Notes: generated by a model from the letters alone, not told the origin. Numbered from the stretch's first letter, positions 9,098-19,142 are shown. The stretch is 50,864 nucleotides of DNA from Syntrophomonadaceae bacterium (GCA_012840405.1 DULM01000125.1:1-50864), one strand, 5' to 3'. Numbers and translations are program-made.

Positions 9098-10786
9098 TTA
9101 ATCAGCAACTGTATCAGCGACCGCCTTTAAATCCTCTGCACTCTCCTTTTCAGCACTTATCTTATAAAGCATACCGATCAAAAAACAGTTGGAAATAAAA
9201 GAACTGCCTCCGTAACTCAAAAAGGGCAGAGGTATTCCTGTGAGGGGAATAAGATTGGTTACACCACCGATAATGATCAATGTTTGTATAGCAAGAATAC
9301 TGCTGAAACCGCAGGCCATCAGAACACCGAAATCATCTGAAGCCTGAAGGGAGGTCTGAATCCCCTTCCAAACCAGAATAAAATAGATCCCTATTATTGC
9401 AAGAGCACCGAGAAGTCCTAACTCTTCTGCCATCAAGGAAAAAATGAAATCTGTATGGACAGCCGGTATCAATGTGGGAAAACCGCTGCCAAAACCCTGT
9501 CCAAAAATACCCCCTCCACCGATGGCAAATAATGATTGCACAACTTGGTAACCCCCGCCCTCTATCTGTTCTAAGGGATCGAGGTAAATTGACATTCTGT
9601 TTTGGACATGGGGAAAGATAAAATACATCAACACTGTACCCGCAGAAAAAAGCCCCAGTCCCAATAAGAGAAAATATGAACGATCTGTAGCAATATAGAC
9701 CATCACCAAAAAAATAGCAAAAAAGAGAAGAGCCATTCCCAGGTCCTTTTGGAAAACCAAGAGCAATAAAGAAAGACCACACACAGCTAACAGGGGTCCC
9801 AAATAGGGCCAGTCCGGAAAATAAAAACGACCGAACTTCAGTGTTCCGCCCCTGAGGATTTCTTTATTTTCATCAAGGTAACCAGCCAGAAAGATGACCA
9901 TAAAAATTTTCACAAACTCTGAAGGTTGAAAATGAAAAGAACCGAGGGAAAGCCAACTGCGTGCGCCCCCTGCCTCCACACCAAACAAAATGGTGATTGC
10001 AAGGAAAACAAGGCTCAACACCATGAAAGTGTATTTATAATTTAGCAGGCGCTTATATTCGTGAAGAAAAAGCTGAATCGCCCAATAGAGGCCAAAGCCT
10101 GCTATGACCCAGTAGGATTGGCGGATCCCGTAATAGGGATTGACTCGATAGATTAAAATAAGCCCCAGCGCAGACAGGACAGCGATCAATTGGATCAGCA
10201 ATGGGTCACCCCGGCCCTTGTATTCCACAACATAACAACTGATCACAAGCATTAGGGCTGCTGCCATCAAAACACCTAGGTCCTGATATTGGAGCATCTG
10301 CTGCCAGTAAAGCTCCAGACCGCCAGCAGCAAGGATCAAAGCCGGAAACAGCGGCAGCAATAAGGACCTGCCTGCTTTCTCTTTTTCTGGTATCAGGGCT
10401 TTGAGAACAAAGCCACCTATTTTTAAATAGGATCCATTGTGTAACTGCTGTGGTGCAGTTAGGGGTTGGTCATCTAACAGGGTGCCGTTTGTGCTGCCTA
10501 AGTCCGTTACGTAGTACTTTCCATCCTGGAGAATAATACGGGCATGTCTGCTAGAAACAAAGGGATCAGGAAGCTTGACCGTGCATTCGCTCCCCCGGCC
10601 TAAGAGCACACCTTTCCCTAAATCCCATTTTTCTCCGGGCTGAACTTTCGCAGTTCCTGAACTCACAGCCAGCAGAACAGCTTTTTTTGTTTTCCCACCT
10701 AGCCTGAAGTTGAGGATAACATTCAAGACAAATAGACAGATGAGCAGCAGCAGTAGATACTTCAGAACCAGGATCAGCAAAATCAT
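9098..10786 (-). CDS. FtsW/RodA/SpoVE-family glycosyltransferase with N-terminal FHA domain
   Basis: A SEDS-family peptidoglycan polymerase fused to a phosphothreonine-reading domain. Residues 1-27 form a membrane segment. An FHA domain follows (about 55-125) with GRGSECTV, SSRHARI and GSTNGT. About ten membrane helices make up the SEDS part (145-545), with QPSEFVKIFM, the conserved HTDFIFSLMAEELG block and LPFLSYGGSS. Length is 562 residues. It lies between a separate FHA protein and the transpeptidase, upstream of prkC, so the FHA domain plausibly binds a target phosphorylated by PrkC. That binding is inference. Confidence 0.93.
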   Translation of the reverse strand: MILLILVLKYLLLLLICLFVLNVILNFRLGGKTKKAVLLAVSSGTAKVQPGEKWDLGKGVLLGRGSECTVKLPDPFVSSRHARIILQDGKYYVTDLGSTNGTLLDDQPLTAPQQLHNGSYLKIGGFVLKALIPEKEKAGRSLLLPLFPALILAAGGLELYWQQMLQYQDLGVLMAAALMLVISCYVVEYKGRGDPLLIQLIAVLSALGLILIYRVNPYYGIRQSYWVIAGFGLYWAIQLFLHEYKRLLNYKYTFMVLSLVFLAITILFGVEAGGARSWLSLGSFHFQPSEFVKIFMVIFLAGYLDENKEILRGGTLKFGRFYFPDWPYLGPLLAVCGLSLLLLVFQKDLGMALLFFAIFLVMVYIATDRSYFLLLGLGLFSAGTVLMYFIFPHVQNRMSIYLDPLEQIEGGGYQVVQSLFAIGGGGIFGQGFGSGFPTLIPAVHTDFIFSLMAEELGLLGALAIIGIYFILVWKGIQTSLQASDDFGVLMACGFSSILAIQTLIIIGGVTNLIPLTGIPLPFLSYGGSSFISNCFLIGMLYKISAEKESAEDLKAVADTVAD

Positions 10787-10789
10787 GGA

Positions 10790-11539
10790 TTATCCCCTCT
10801 CGACTCTAAACAGGTTATCCCCGATCTGAAACTGATCACCATCTTCCAGTTCATACTGCTCTACTCGAATTCCATCAACATAGGTTCCATTCCTGCTCCC
10901 CTGATCAAATATATGCAAAACACCATTGCGCATTTCTAAGTAAGCATGATCCCGAGAAGCGTTGATATCAGTAAGCACCAGGTGGTTGGTACTCTTGCGA
11001 CCGATATAATAAGCAGCATTATTTTTAATAGTTAGACTTTTTCCCTGATCAGGTCCACTAATGATAGTTACAATATAATTCTTACCCACAGTTTCATTAA
11101 GTTTATCCTGTTTATCAAAAATCATAGTATGGTCTATTTCAACTGCCTCATCTGGCTGCAACTGTTCCTGCTGGAGATCTGATGAGTAAGCAGACTTAAC
11201 TGTAATCTCTCCCATCTCCAGGGTCTCATCCTCCATAAAGGCAACCTGCGGCCTCCCAATCAGAGTATATTCTTTCTCTATTGCCTTATTTCTAACATAA
11301 TCAGCCAATTCGCGGCAGAGTGCTTCCTGTAGTGAAGAGGTCTGTTGGAAATCCGCTTTGCTCAAAGAAATGGTAAATATATTAGGCGCATAGACCCGGG
11401 AAACACTTACCCTCCGCTGAGCCGTCATCTCTCTAACCAGCGCTCTGGCAATTTCCACAGGTTGGATCGGCCGTTTCCCTTTGCGGAATATACCTTCCCA
11501 AAACTTGGCGAGCATGCTCTCCAACTCTTCTAAATTCAT
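10790..11539 (-). CDS. FhaA-like protein: DUF3662 domain plus C-terminal FHA domain
   Basis: A cytosolic 249-residue protein. The N-terminal part (about 1-125) resembles the DUF3662 domain of FhaA, including the RKGKRPIQPVEIARALVREM opening. A linker of about 40 residues follows. The C-terminal FHA domain (165-249) has YYIGRKSTN, SRDHAYLEM and GSRNGTYVDG, the residues that bind phosphothreonine. It heads the block FHA, FHA-FtsW, PBP, PrkC, the same set of partners found around PknB in actinobacteria. The start is ATG with CAGGTGA upstream. It is probably a substrate or adaptor of PrkC. Confidence 0.92.
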   Translation of the reverse strand: MNLEELESMLAKFWEGIFRKGKRPIQPVEIARALVREMTAQRRVSVSRVYAPNIFTISLSKADFQQTSSLQEALCRELADYVRNKAIEKEYTLIGRPQVAFMEDETLEMGEITVKSAYSSDLQQEQLQPDEAVEIDHTMIFDKQDKLNETVGKNYIVTIISGPDQGKSLTIKNNAAYYIGRKSTNHLVLTDINASRDHAYLEMRNGVLHIFDQGSRNGTYVDGIRVEQYELEDGDQFQIGDNLFRVERG

Positions 11540-11543
11540 GGTT

Positions 11544-12947
11544 TCACCTGCTCTTTCTTACTTTTCTAAAACAGGACAGAAAAAAGCCATCAGTCCCGTG
11601 ACGATGAGGCAACAACTGTAAATAACCTCTTTTCGCATCAAGCTGGTCCCTCTCATCTGCCAACGGAAAAGGCAGCAATGCAGTTAAATCCTGGGGTATA
11701 AATTCAGTGTATTCCATTAAAAAGGAGTTGACAACCCCTGTATTTTCCTCCGGCTCTGTAGAACAGGTGCTGTAAACCAGCTTCCCACCGGGTTTCAGGC
11801 ATAGAGCAGCCTGTCCTAAAATCTCTAACTGCTGTTGTGCGTGAAGAGGCAGGTCACCTGCTTTTACCCGCCAGCGCAGTTCCGGTCGCCTGCGGATCAC
11901 ACCCAAACCGGAACAGGGCACATCAACCAGCAGGTAATCAGCCTTTTCTCCGATCTTTTCAGGCAGTTCTCTGGCATCTAACAGCATTGTTTCAACAATC
12001 TTTACCCCTAACCTCCTACAGGCCGACTCAATGAGATCAAGCCGGTGCTGGTGAACATCAAGAGCCAGGATCATCCCCTTATTATTCATCAGCTGTGCCA
12101 AATGGGTGGTTTTTCCACCAGGCCCACTACAGGCATCAATAACCATGGAACCTGCTGTGGGATTTAACACAAGAGAAGCGATCATTGAACTCTCATCCTG
12201 GACAGTGAACAAGCCTTCTTGAAATGATTTCAACTCAGGGAGATAAACCGCCTTTTCTACGATCACACCCTCTTCAACCAGTGCACTGGGATGTACCACC
12301 AATCCATCTTTAGTCAACTGTTTCAGCAATTGTTCTGGTGTGGTTTTTAATGTATTACAGCGCAGTACAACAGCTGGAGGCTCATTATTGGCCCTGCATA
12401 AGGCAACTGTTTCTTCCATTCCAAAGCGTTCTAACCAGCGCTCCACCAACCAGAGGGGGTGGGAATACTTCAAACTCAAATAAAGTGCCGGTTTTTCACT
12501 AGGGTCCGGATAAGCTATTTCCTCTTTTTTGCTGCTGATAGTGCGCAACAGGCCATTGACAAATCCCGCTAATCCGCGAATTCCTCTGCTTTTGGCCAGT
12601 TCCACAGCCTCATTACAAACAGCTCTAGGGGGAACCTTATCTAAATATAAAAGCTGATAGACACCCATGCGTACAATACTGCGGATGATGTAATTCATTT
12701 GGGAAACCGGTACTTTACTGAATTGATCTATGACCCAATCCAGGGTCCCCTGTCTGCGCAAAGTACCGTAAACCAATTCGGTGAGCAGTGAAGTATCCTG
12801 GGGACTCAGCTTCCCTGTACGGGCTAATTTTTGCAGTTCTAAATTGGCATAAGCGCCCTCCCTCTCCACAGACAAGAGCACTTGTAGAGCTGCATTTCTT
12901 GCTGGAGATGGTTTAGATCCCTTCAATCCTCTTACCTGCCTTTGCAA
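11544..12947 (-). CDS. rsmB: 16S rRNA (cytosine-967-C5)-methyltransferase
   Basis: RsmB methylates C967 of 16S rRNA. The N-terminal NusB-like RNA-binding domain (about 15-150) is followed by a Rossmann methyltransferase domain. That domain has VIDACSGPGGKTTHLA for SAM binding, the catalytic Cys in DVPCSGLGVIRRRPELRW, and the second Cys in YSTCSTEPEEN. Length is 467 residues. The start is a TTG at 12947 just after the fmt stop; the upstream GGGATGA is a weak ribosome-binding site, so coupling to fmt is likely. In many Firmicutes rlmN and prpC follow here; in this genome the FHA protein does. Confidence 0.95.
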   Translation of the reverse strand: MQRQVRGLKGSKPSPARNAALQVLLSVEREGAYANLELQKLARTGKLSPQDTSLLTELVYGTLRRQGTLDWVIDQFSKVPVSQMNYIIRSIVRMGVYQLLYLDKVPPRAVCNEAVELAKSRGIRGLAGFVNGLLRTISSKKEEIAYPDPSEKPALYLSLKYSHPLWLVERWLERFGMEETVALCRANNEPPAVVLRCNTLKTTPEQLLKQLTKDGLVVHPSALVEEGVIVEKAVYLPELKSFQEGLFTVQDESSMIASLVLNPTAGSMVIDACSGPGGKTTHLAQLMNNKGMILALDVHQHRLDLIESACRRLGVKIVETMLLDARELPEKIGEKADYLLVDVPCSGLGVIRRRPELRWRVKAGDLPLHAQQQLEILGQAALCLKPGGKLVYSTCSTEPEENTGVVNSFLMEYTEFIPQDLTALLPFPLADERDQLDAKRGYLQLLPHRHGTDGFFLSCFRKVRKSR

Positions 12948-12953
12948 TCATAA

Positions 12954-13889
12954 TCATCCCAACTGAGACCCAGCTGTGATCCTGTATCCGCGCAGGAATT
13001 CAGCAGCGCTCATCCGGGGTCGCCCAGCGGGCTGCACCTCTGTTAAAAGTAGTTGACCACTTCCAGTTTGTACTACAAAACCCCTTTTGGTATCGGTTTC
13101 AACAACCTCACCAGGCATAAACCCTGTTATTTCTTCGTCAACCAGCTGAGACCTCCATACCTTCAAAATCCTACCCTTGAACTCAGTATACGCTCCAGGT
13201 TGTGGGTTCATACCCCTAATCTGGTTATAAATACCTTCTGCATCCCGGTTCCAGTGGATCCTCTCATCTTCTTTGCTCAGCGGTGGTGCATAGCTGACCT
13301 GCTTGGGGTCTTGTGCCTGCCGCGGCGCTTTTCCCTGCTCTAGAGCAGAGATGGTTTTCAACAGCAGTTGAGCACCCTGCTCTGCCAGCACTTCAGCCAG
13401 CTCACCTGCAGTGCAATCCCTTGGTATTTCCCTTTTCTCCTGATAAATAATATCACCTGCATCCATCTCCTGGGACAAATACATGGTGGTCACACCAGTT
13501 ATTTGATCCCCATTCATAATCGCTCTCTGAATGGGTGCAGCTCCACGGTAAGCAGGAAGAAGTGATGGATGCAGATTGATGCACCCTAAAGGGGGCATAT
13601 CTAAAAGCCGGGCAGGAAGAATTAAGCCGTAAGCCACCACTACTATCAGATCAGCTTTAAGATTCTCTTCTTCAATAATCTGGATCAGTTCCCCAGCATT
13701 GTTAGGTTGATACACAGGAACAGATCTATCCAAGGCAAACTCCTTTACCGGTGGGGCAGCAATTTTCCTGCCCCGGCCACGGGGACGATCAGGTTGAGTG
13801 ATGATTCCCAGCACTTCCCATTTCTCAAGTATCTGTTTTAAAGCAGGTAGTGCAAAGTGAGAGGTACCACAAAACAGAATTTTCATCAC
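12954..13889 (-). CDS. fmt: methionyl-tRNA formyltransferase
   Basis: Formylates the initiator Met-tRNA. The protein has 311 residues, the usual length. The N-terminal formyltransferase domain shows FCGTSHFALPAL at the start, the folate/active-site segment HPSLLPAYRGAAPIQRA near 105 and TTMYLSQEMDAGDII near 134. The C-terminal OB-like domain ends with SAAEFLRGYR. It sits directly after def, in the order priA-def-fmt-rsmB that is standard for Firmicutes. Confidence 0.97.
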   Translation of the reverse strand: MMKILFCGTSHFALPALKQILEKWEVLGIITQPDRPRGRGRKIAAPPVKEFALDRSVPVYQPNNAGELIQIIEEENLKADLIVVVAYGLILPARLLDMPPLGCINLHPSLLPAYRGAAPIQRAIMNGDQITGVTTMYLSQEMDAGDIIYQEKREIPRDCTAGELAEVLAEQGAQLLLKTISALEQGKAPRQAQDPKQVSYAPPLSKEDERIHWNRDAEGIYNQIRGMNPQPGAYTEFKGRILKVWRSQLVDEEITGFMPGEVVETDTKRGFVVQTGSGQLLLTEVQPAGRPRMSAAEFLRGYRITAGSQLG

Positions 13890-13900
13890 CTGTTCCCCCT

Positions 13901-14356
13901 TTATTCCTGTTTGATGATCCTCAGTGCTTTATCGATAAATAAAATACCGTCCAGGTGATCGATTTCATGCTGAAAGGCCCTGGCTCCAAACCCTTCTGCA
14001 GTGATCACCTGCTGCTGTCCATTCCGGTTTAACCCTCTGACCCGAACCCGGGAGGCCCTCATAACCTCTCCAGTCACACCGGGGATACTCAAACAACCCT
14101 CTAGGTCTACTTCTTCACCCTCACGAAATATAATTTCCGGGTTGATCAACTCCCAGAGCCCTTCTCCCACATCTACTACAATTATTCTCTTAGAAACGCC
14201 TACTTGTGGGGCTGCCAACCCTACACCTCTGGCTTGATACATGGTTTCAGCCATATCATCCAACAGCCTCTTTATTTTCTTATTGATTACAGTAACCGGT
14301 TTAGCTTGCTGCCGCAGAACAGGATCCCCGACTTTCACAATTTTGCGGGATGACAT
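13901..14356 (-). CDS. def: peptide deformylase
   Basis: Removes the formyl group from nascent proteins. The three family motifs are intact: [18 protein letters not shown] (metal-binding Cys) and the metal-binding QHEIDHLDG. Length is 151 residues, the short type. The start is ambiguous between a TTG at 14359 and the ATG at 14356; AAAGGAGG lies upstream at acceptable spacing for both, and I prefer the ATG. The 12-base gap to fmt fits co-transcription. Confidence 0.97.
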   Translation of the reverse strand: MSSRKIVKVGDPVLRQQAKPVTVINKKIKRLLDDMAETMYQARGVGLAAPQVGVSKRIIVVDVGEGLWELINPEIIFREGEEVDLEGCLSIPGVTGEVMRASRVRVRGLNRNGQQQVITAEGFGARAFQHEIDHLDGILFIDKALRIIKQE

Positions 14357-14377
14357 CAAATACTGCCTCCTTTACTA

Positions 14378-16372
14378 TTAAAAACCAAAAGGATCCACTT
14401 CAATACTAATTATAACACTATTATTTTTTTGATAAACTCCCAGACATTCTCTGATTTTTCTACGGGCCTGTCTGCACTTTCCTTTCAGCATCACCTGATA
14501 TCTATAATACCCCTTGACCCGCACAACAGATGCGGGAGCAGGCCCCAGCACGGCGATCTGGTCTGAAGTTAATACATTCCTGAGTTCATCAGCCATCTGA
14601 GCAGAAAGGCTGATAACTTTTTCTTCATCTTCCCCAGTCAGCCGCACCCTGATCAATTCACCAAAAGGCGGATATCCTAAAGAACGCCTCCTTCGCATCT
14701 CTTCCCTGTAAAAATAATGGCTATCCCCACGACAGGCAGCGGTAATACTGTAGTGATCAGGGTAAAGGGTCTGTACCACCACCTCACCAGGTTGAGAGCC
14801 GCGGCCTGCGCGACCTGACACTTGGGTCAATAATTGGAAGGTGTGCTCAGCAGACCGAAAATCGGGCAAATTCAAAGAAAGATCTGCATTGAGGACACCC
14901 ACCAGAGTTACACCAGGAAAATCATGCCCTTTGGCCACCATTTGTGTTCCCAGCAGAATATCCGCTTCCCTCCGGTAAAAGCTTCCCAATATCCGTTGGA
15001 AGGACCCTTTTTTGCGGGTGGTATCATAATCCAGCCGGACCACCCGGCAATCAGGCAGGATTTCATTCAGTTCTTTTTCCACCTTTTGTATTCCTGTTCC
15101 TAAAAAACGCATCCCCTGCCTACTGCCGCAGGAAGGACAGACCTCAGGGACTGTTCTTCTGATGTTACAGTAATGGCAGCGCAAATCCCTTGTTTGCTTG
15201 TGGTAAATTAGGGATATTGAACAATTCCTGCATTTGAGAACCTCACCACAAGACTGGCAGAAAACTAATGGAGCATATCCTCTCCTGTTTAAGAACAGGA
15301 TGACCTGCTCCTCTTTTGCTAAACGCAAGCTGATCTGTTCCAGCAGGTATCTGCTCAGTGAGGAAAGGTTCCCCTCCTTAACCTCTTCTTTCATATCAAC
15401 AACACTGACCCTCGGCAGATAACGCCCTGGTGGCCTGTTCTTTATAGTCAACGCCTGTGTTTTTCCTGCAACTGCTGCGGTATAGCTCTCCAGAGATGGG
15501 GTTGCACTCCCTAGCACAATCACAGCCTTATTATAGCGGGCACGCCATAATGCAAGCTGGCGTGCATGGTAATAGGGTTTTTCCTGCTGCTTATAGGCCG
15601 GATCATGCTCTTCATCGATGATGATCAGGCCAAGGGCTTTAAAGGGAGCAAGAACAGCAGAACGGGGGCCGATCAATACCTTATAGAGACCTCTTTTGAT
15701 ACCCTCCCAGCTTCTATATTTCTCCCTCCCGCTCAGTCTGTGGTGCCATACAGCCACCTCTTCCCCAAACCAACTCCGGAAGATGGCAACCATCTGTGGT
15801 GTAAGAGCGATCTCTGGTACTAGATAGAGCACCTGACATCCCCGCTTTAAAGCTGCTTGCGCTGCGCGCAAATAAACCTCTGTCTTGCCGCAGCCGGTCA
15901 CTCCATATAACAAAAAACTGCTGCCCTCTTGCCTGTTTAATGCATCCATTATTTTTGTTAAGGCAGCCTGCTGCTCATCAGTCAGCACAATTCCTTCAGC
16001 TGAATGCTGGGGAGGGCTCTCTGTTATGGTCAATTCAAGGGGACGCTTCGGTTTCTTTGGGGGATACATCAGTTCAAGGATCTCACTGAGAGGATGCATA
16101 TAATAACCGGCCATCCAGTGTGCCAACTGAAGCATCTCCTCTGTAAAATCCGGTTCTGTGCCGGTGATCTCTGCAATTTCACGCAAAATTATCCCCTCTT
16201 CTGGTTCACTGTAACCTACCACCCATCCCTCCACTATACGGGGACCAAAGGGAACCTTAACCCTCATTCCCAACTGAGGTTTATCCATCTTTTGAGGGAT
16301 CCGGTAGTGAAATACACTGTCCAATCGGGGATGATTTATTCTCACAACAACCTCAGCAGCTTCTTCTCCCAT
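14378..16372 (-). CDS. priA: primosomal replication-restart helicase PriA, short form
   Basis: PriA reloads the replisome at stalled forks. The 3'-fork-binding domain (about 1-100) includes VPFGPRIVEGWVVG. The helicase core has GVTGCGKTEVYL (157-168) and IIDEEHD. The zinc-binding insert has four CxxC pairs, from CQSCGEVLKCRNC to CHYC and CPSC. At 664 residues it is clearly shorter than the usual 730-810. Only about 35 residues separate the fork-binding domain (HPLSEILEL) from the helicase start (LTDEQQAAL), where family members carry a winged-helix domain of about 70 residues. The start is ATG with GGAGAG upstream. Confidence 0.95.
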   Translation of the reverse strand: MGEEAAEVVVRINHPRLDSVFHYRIPQKMDKPQLGMRVKVPFGPRIVEGWVVGYSEPEEGIILREIAEITGTEPDFTEEMLQLAHWMAGYYMHPLSEILELMYPPKKPKRPLELTITESPPQHSAEGIVLTDEQQAALTKIMDALNRQEGSSFLLYGVTGCGKTEVYLRAAQAALKRGCQVLYLVPEIALTPQMVAIFRSWFGEEVAVWHHRLSGREKYRSWEGIKRGLYKVLIGPRSAVLAPFKALGLIIIDEEHDPAYKQQEKPYYHARQLALWRARYNKAVIVLGSATPSLESYTAAVAGKTQALTIKNRPPGRYLPRVSVVDMKEEVKEGNLSSLSRYLLEQISLRLAKEEQVILFLNRRGYAPLVFCQSCGEVLKCRNCSISLIYHKQTRDLRCHYCNIRRTVPEVCPSCGSRQGMRFLGTGIQKVEKELNEILPDCRVVRLDYDTTRKKGSFQRILGSFYRREADILLGTQMVAKGHDFPGVTLVGVLNADLSLNLPDFRSAEHTFQLLTQVSGRAGRGSQPGEVVVQTLYPDHYSITAACRGDSHYFYREEMRRRRSLGYPPFGELIRVRLTGEDEEKVISLSAQMADELRNVLTSDQIAVLGPAPASVVRVKGYYRYQVMLKGKCRQARRKIRECLGVYQKNNSVIISIEVDPFGF

Positions 16373-16401
16373 TGCTCAACTCTCCAGATAATTCTTCCTC
16401 C

Positions 16402-16407
16402 ATTATA
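16402..16407 (-). promoter_or_regulatory. possible -10 box for the priA operon
   Basis: TATAAT on the minus strand, about 30 bases upstream of the priA start and downstream of the metK terminator. No convincing -35 box is seen at 16-18 bases. The position, between a terminator and the first gene of a run, supports a promoter. Confidence 0.45.
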
Positions 16408-16439
16408 ACAGAACAATTAGTTTAGAATTGTACTACAAA

Positions 16440-16487
16440 AAAGCATTAAAAAACACCGCCAATTATAAGCTATAACTGAACGGTGTT
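16440..16487 (-). terminator. intrinsic terminator after metK
   Basis: On the minus strand, AACACCG (16487-16481) pairs with CGGTGTT (16458-16452), with a 22-base loop, followed by a T-rich tail. It lies about 35 bases after the metK stop and closes the dapF-metK gene run. Confidence 0.75.
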
Positions 16488-16523
16488 CTGTTTTCTGTTT
16501 ATTAATATTTCAATAAGAGGAGA

Positions 16524-17726
16524 TCAGACACCTGCTGTAGTCACCTTTTCCGCTGCCTTTCTTAACAGTTCTGCAGCATCGGTTTTTTCCCAAGACAAAT
16601 CAAGATCCTGGCGTCCGAAATGGCCATAGGCAGCAGTCTGCTTATAGATTGGCCTTCTCAAATCCAATTTTTCAATGATCGCCGCTGGTTTGAAATCAAA
16701 ATGCTCTTTGACCAGTTTACAGATCTCCTCATCAGGAAGCACACCTGTACCAAAAGTGTTCACTTGAATAGATACCGGGTTAGCCACACCAATGGCATAG
16801 GCCACCTGAAGTTCACACCTGCGGGCAAGTTTTGCCGCTACTATATTTTTGGCCACGTACCGGGCAAAATATGATGCAGAGCGGTCTACCTTGGTGGGAT
16901 CCTTTCCTGAAAAGGCCCCACCTCCATGCCTGGCTGCCCCTCCGTAAGTATCGACAATTATCTTTCTTCCGGTAAGCCCGGTATCACCCTGAGGGCCTCC
17001 GATGACAAATCTCCCGGTGGGATTCACAAAAAACCTTGTCTTGTCATCAATATACTCAGCCGGCACTGTGCTCTTGATTACGTTTTCAATAATATCTTCC
17101 CTGATCTGCTGAAGGCTGATATCTGGACGGTGTTGGGCTGAAATAACCACAGCATCCACCCGCACCGGGCGGTCACCATCATATTCCACAGTCACCTGAG
17201 TTTTGCCATCAGGGCGCAAGTAAGGTAGAATCTTCTTCTTTCTTACTTCAGCTAAACGGCGTGCCAGTTTATGGGCCAGACTTATGGGAAGGGGCATCAA
17301 CTCAGGTGTTTCATCTGTGGCATAACCGAACATCATCCCCTGGTCCCCTGCACCTAATTCACACCTGTCTATAATTTCGCCGGTCTTAACCTCCAAAGCC
17401 TGATCTACACCAAGTGCGATATCAGGAGACTGCTCTTCGATAGAGGTCAATACAGCACAGGTTGCACTGTCAAAACCATATTTGGCTCTGGTATAGCCGA
17501 TATCCTTTAATGTGGAGCGGACAATGTGAGGGATATCCACATAACATTCTGTAGTAATCTCACCGGCGACCATCACCAAACCGGTTGTCACCATTGTTTC
17601 ACAGGCCACACGGGCCATCTTATCCTTTTCCAGGATAGCATCCAAAATCGCATCAGATATCTGATCAGCCACCTTATCCGGATGGCCCTCAGTAACAGAC
17701 TCAGATGTAAATAAATATCTTGACAC
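16524..17726 (-). CDS. metK: S-adenosylmethionine synthetase
   Basis: Makes S-adenosylmethionine from methionine and ATP. The 400-residue protein has the three-domain family layout, with [19 protein letters not shown] at the N-terminus, [15 protein letters not shown] near 125, the phosphate-binding [16 protein letters not shown] near 262, and DLSWEKTD near the end. The start is GTG at 17726; the AAAGGAGG ribosome-binding site lies inside the last codons of coaBC. No SAM riboswitch is present upstream, since coaBC is adjacent. Confidence 0.97.
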   Translation of the reverse strand: MSRYLFTSESVTEGHPDKVADQISDAILDAILEKDKMARVACETMVTTGLVMVAGEITTECYVDIPHIVRSTLKDIGYTRAKYGFDSATCAVLTSIEEQSPDIALGVDQALEVKTGEIIDRCELGAGDQGMMFGYATDETPELMPLPISLAHKLARRLAEVRKKKILPYLRPDGKTQVTVEYDGDRPVRVDAVVISAQHRPDISLQQIREDIIENVIKSTVPAEYIDDKTRFFVNPTGRFVIGGPQGDTGLTGRKIIVDTYGGAARHGGGAFSGKDPTKVDRSASYFARYVAKNIVAAKLARRCELQVAYAIGVANPVSIQVNTFGTGVLPDEEICKLVKEHFDFKPAAIIEKLDLRRPIYKQTAAYGHFGRQDLDLSWEKTDAAELLRKAAEKVTTAGV

Positions 17727-17728
17727 AG

Positions 17729-18931
17729 TTATTTAGCCTCCTTTCGCTGCTTTAATATTTGAACAACCTCATCTAAAATCACATCTGCCAACTTATCTTT
17801 GGTCATCAGCGGCAGTTCTTTAACAACTCCATTCTTATTTATCATCACCGCTATATTAGTTTCTACTGCAAAACCTGCTCCCTCCATAGTGAGGTCATTG
17901 GCTACGATCAGGTCGAGATTCTTGTGCAGCAGTTTCTCGCGAGCATGGTCCAGAAGCTTTTCGGTTTCTGCAGCAAAACCCACCAATATCTGCTGTTCCT
18001 TATGCTCTCCCAAGTACCCAAGAATATCCGGGGTTCTTTCCAGTTCCAGCACTAGATCTGAGCAACTCTTCTTAATCTTTTGGCATTGCTTAACCTTCGG
18101 TCTATAGTCAGCCACTGCAGCTGCTTTAATAACAATATCCATCTCTGTGAAAAGCTCTTTTACAATTTCAAACATTTCCTGTGCAGTTTCTACTGGAATA
18201 AGCCGTACACCATCAGGTGGTTTGATAGCGGTTGGCCCGCTGACCAGGGTCACCTCAGCACCCCGGTTCTTTGCTCGCCGAGCTAAGGCAAAGCCCATTT
18301 TTCCTGAGCTGTGATTGGTGATAAACCTTACAGGATCTATATGCTCACGGGTGGGGCCTGCTGTGACAAGTACCTTCCTATCCTTCAAATCCTGTTTACC
18401 AGAGAGAATCTGCTCAACAAAGTCAACGATCTTTTCAGGATCAGGCAATCTTCCCTTACCACTTGCACCACAGGCTAAATGCCCCTCTTCCGGTTCGATA
18501 AAGAGGTAGCCCATACTTTTAAGAAAACTCATCCGGTGTTGAAATACCCGGTTTTCATACATCCCAGTATTCATAGCAGGGGCAAAAACCACCGGTGCCC
18601 TGGTAGCCATGATAGTTGTTGTGAGCAGATTACTGGCAAGCCCAGCGGCAACCATACCGATTATATCGGCCGATGCCGGGGCTACCAAAACCAGGTCTGC
18701 TCTCTGGGCAAGGCTGATATGCTCCACTTCCCACTTCTCCACTGTGCGGAACATCTCCAGATGCACCGGATTTCCTGATACAGTCTGCAAAGTCAAAGGT
18801 GTAATAAACTCTGCAGCAGCTGGTGTCATCACCACATGCACATTAAAACCCCTTTTTTTCAGCCGGCTGGCAATATCAGCAGCTTTATAGGCAGCAATAC
18901 TCCCTGTAACACCCAAAACTATATTCTTCAT
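17729..18931 (-). CDS. coaBC: phosphopantothenoylcysteine decarboxylase / phosphopantothenate-cysteine ligase
   Basis: Bifunctional enzyme of coenzyme A synthesis. The flavoprotein decarboxylase half (CoaC, about 1-185) starts with [16 protein letters not shown] and has the [10 protein letters not shown] motif and the flexible active-site flap [13 protein letters not shown]. The CoaB synthetase half begins near [18 protein letters not shown] and continues to the end. Length is 400 residues, normal. Its ATG overlaps the rpoZ stop (ATGA), so the two genes are translationally coupled. Confidence 0.97.
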   Translation of the reverse strand: MKNIVLGVTGSIAAYKAADIASRLKKRGFNVHVVMTPAAAEFITPLTLQTVSGNPVHLEMFRTVEKWEVEHISLAQRADLVLVAPASADIIGMVAAGLASNLLTTTIMATRAPVVFAPAMNTGMYENRVFQHRMSFLKSMGYLFIEPEEGHLACGASGKGRLPDPEKIVDFVEQILSGKQDLKDRKVLVTAGPTREHIDPVRFITNHSSGKMGFALARRAKNRGAEVTLVSGPTAIKPPDGVRLIPVETAQEMFEIVKELFTEMDIVIKAAAVADYRPKVKQCQKIKKSCSDLVLELERTPDILGYLGEHKEQQILVGFAAETEKLLDHAREKLLHKNLDLIVANDLTMEGAGFAVETNIAVMINKNGVVKELPLMTKDKLADVILDEVVQILKQRKEAK

Positions 18932-19140
18932 TTTATCTTACTCTGATGCTGTGGGCGTTCAATAATCAGTTTGCCCTCGGCGATCTCTGTCAGGGCAACT
19001 GTTACCGGTTTTTGTGAATAGAGATCATCACCAACAGTACAGGATTCTGTTAGATGACGTGCCCTCTTAGCTGCTGCAACCACCAGCTCATATTTGCTTT
19101 CTACCTTCTGTAGTAAATAGTCAAAACTGGGCTCTCTCAT
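18928..19140 (-). CDS. rpoZ: RNA polymerase omega subunit
   Basis: A 70-residue protein matching omega: MREPSFDYLLQKVESKYEL followed by VVAAAKRARHL, the helix that clamps the beta-prime C-terminus. An ATG six bases upstream at 19146 is also in frame and overlaps the gmk stop. I prefer 19140 because AGGGGG is then about seven bases away. The gene sits between gmk and coaBC, the standard Firmicute order. Confidence 0.94.
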   Translation of the reverse strand: MREPSFDYLLQKVESKYELVVAAAKRARHLTESCTVGDDLYSQKPVTVALTEIAEGKLIIERPQHQSKIK

Positions 19141-19142
19141 GT

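Noticed and set aside
9333-9782. 149-codon minus-strand open frame within the FHA-FtsW gene
   Set aside because: Alternative frame of a conserved membrane protein; no start context or domain.
17727-18000. SAM riboswitch upstream of metK
   Set aside because: The region is the 3' coding part of coaBC, with no aptamer-like conserved blocks.
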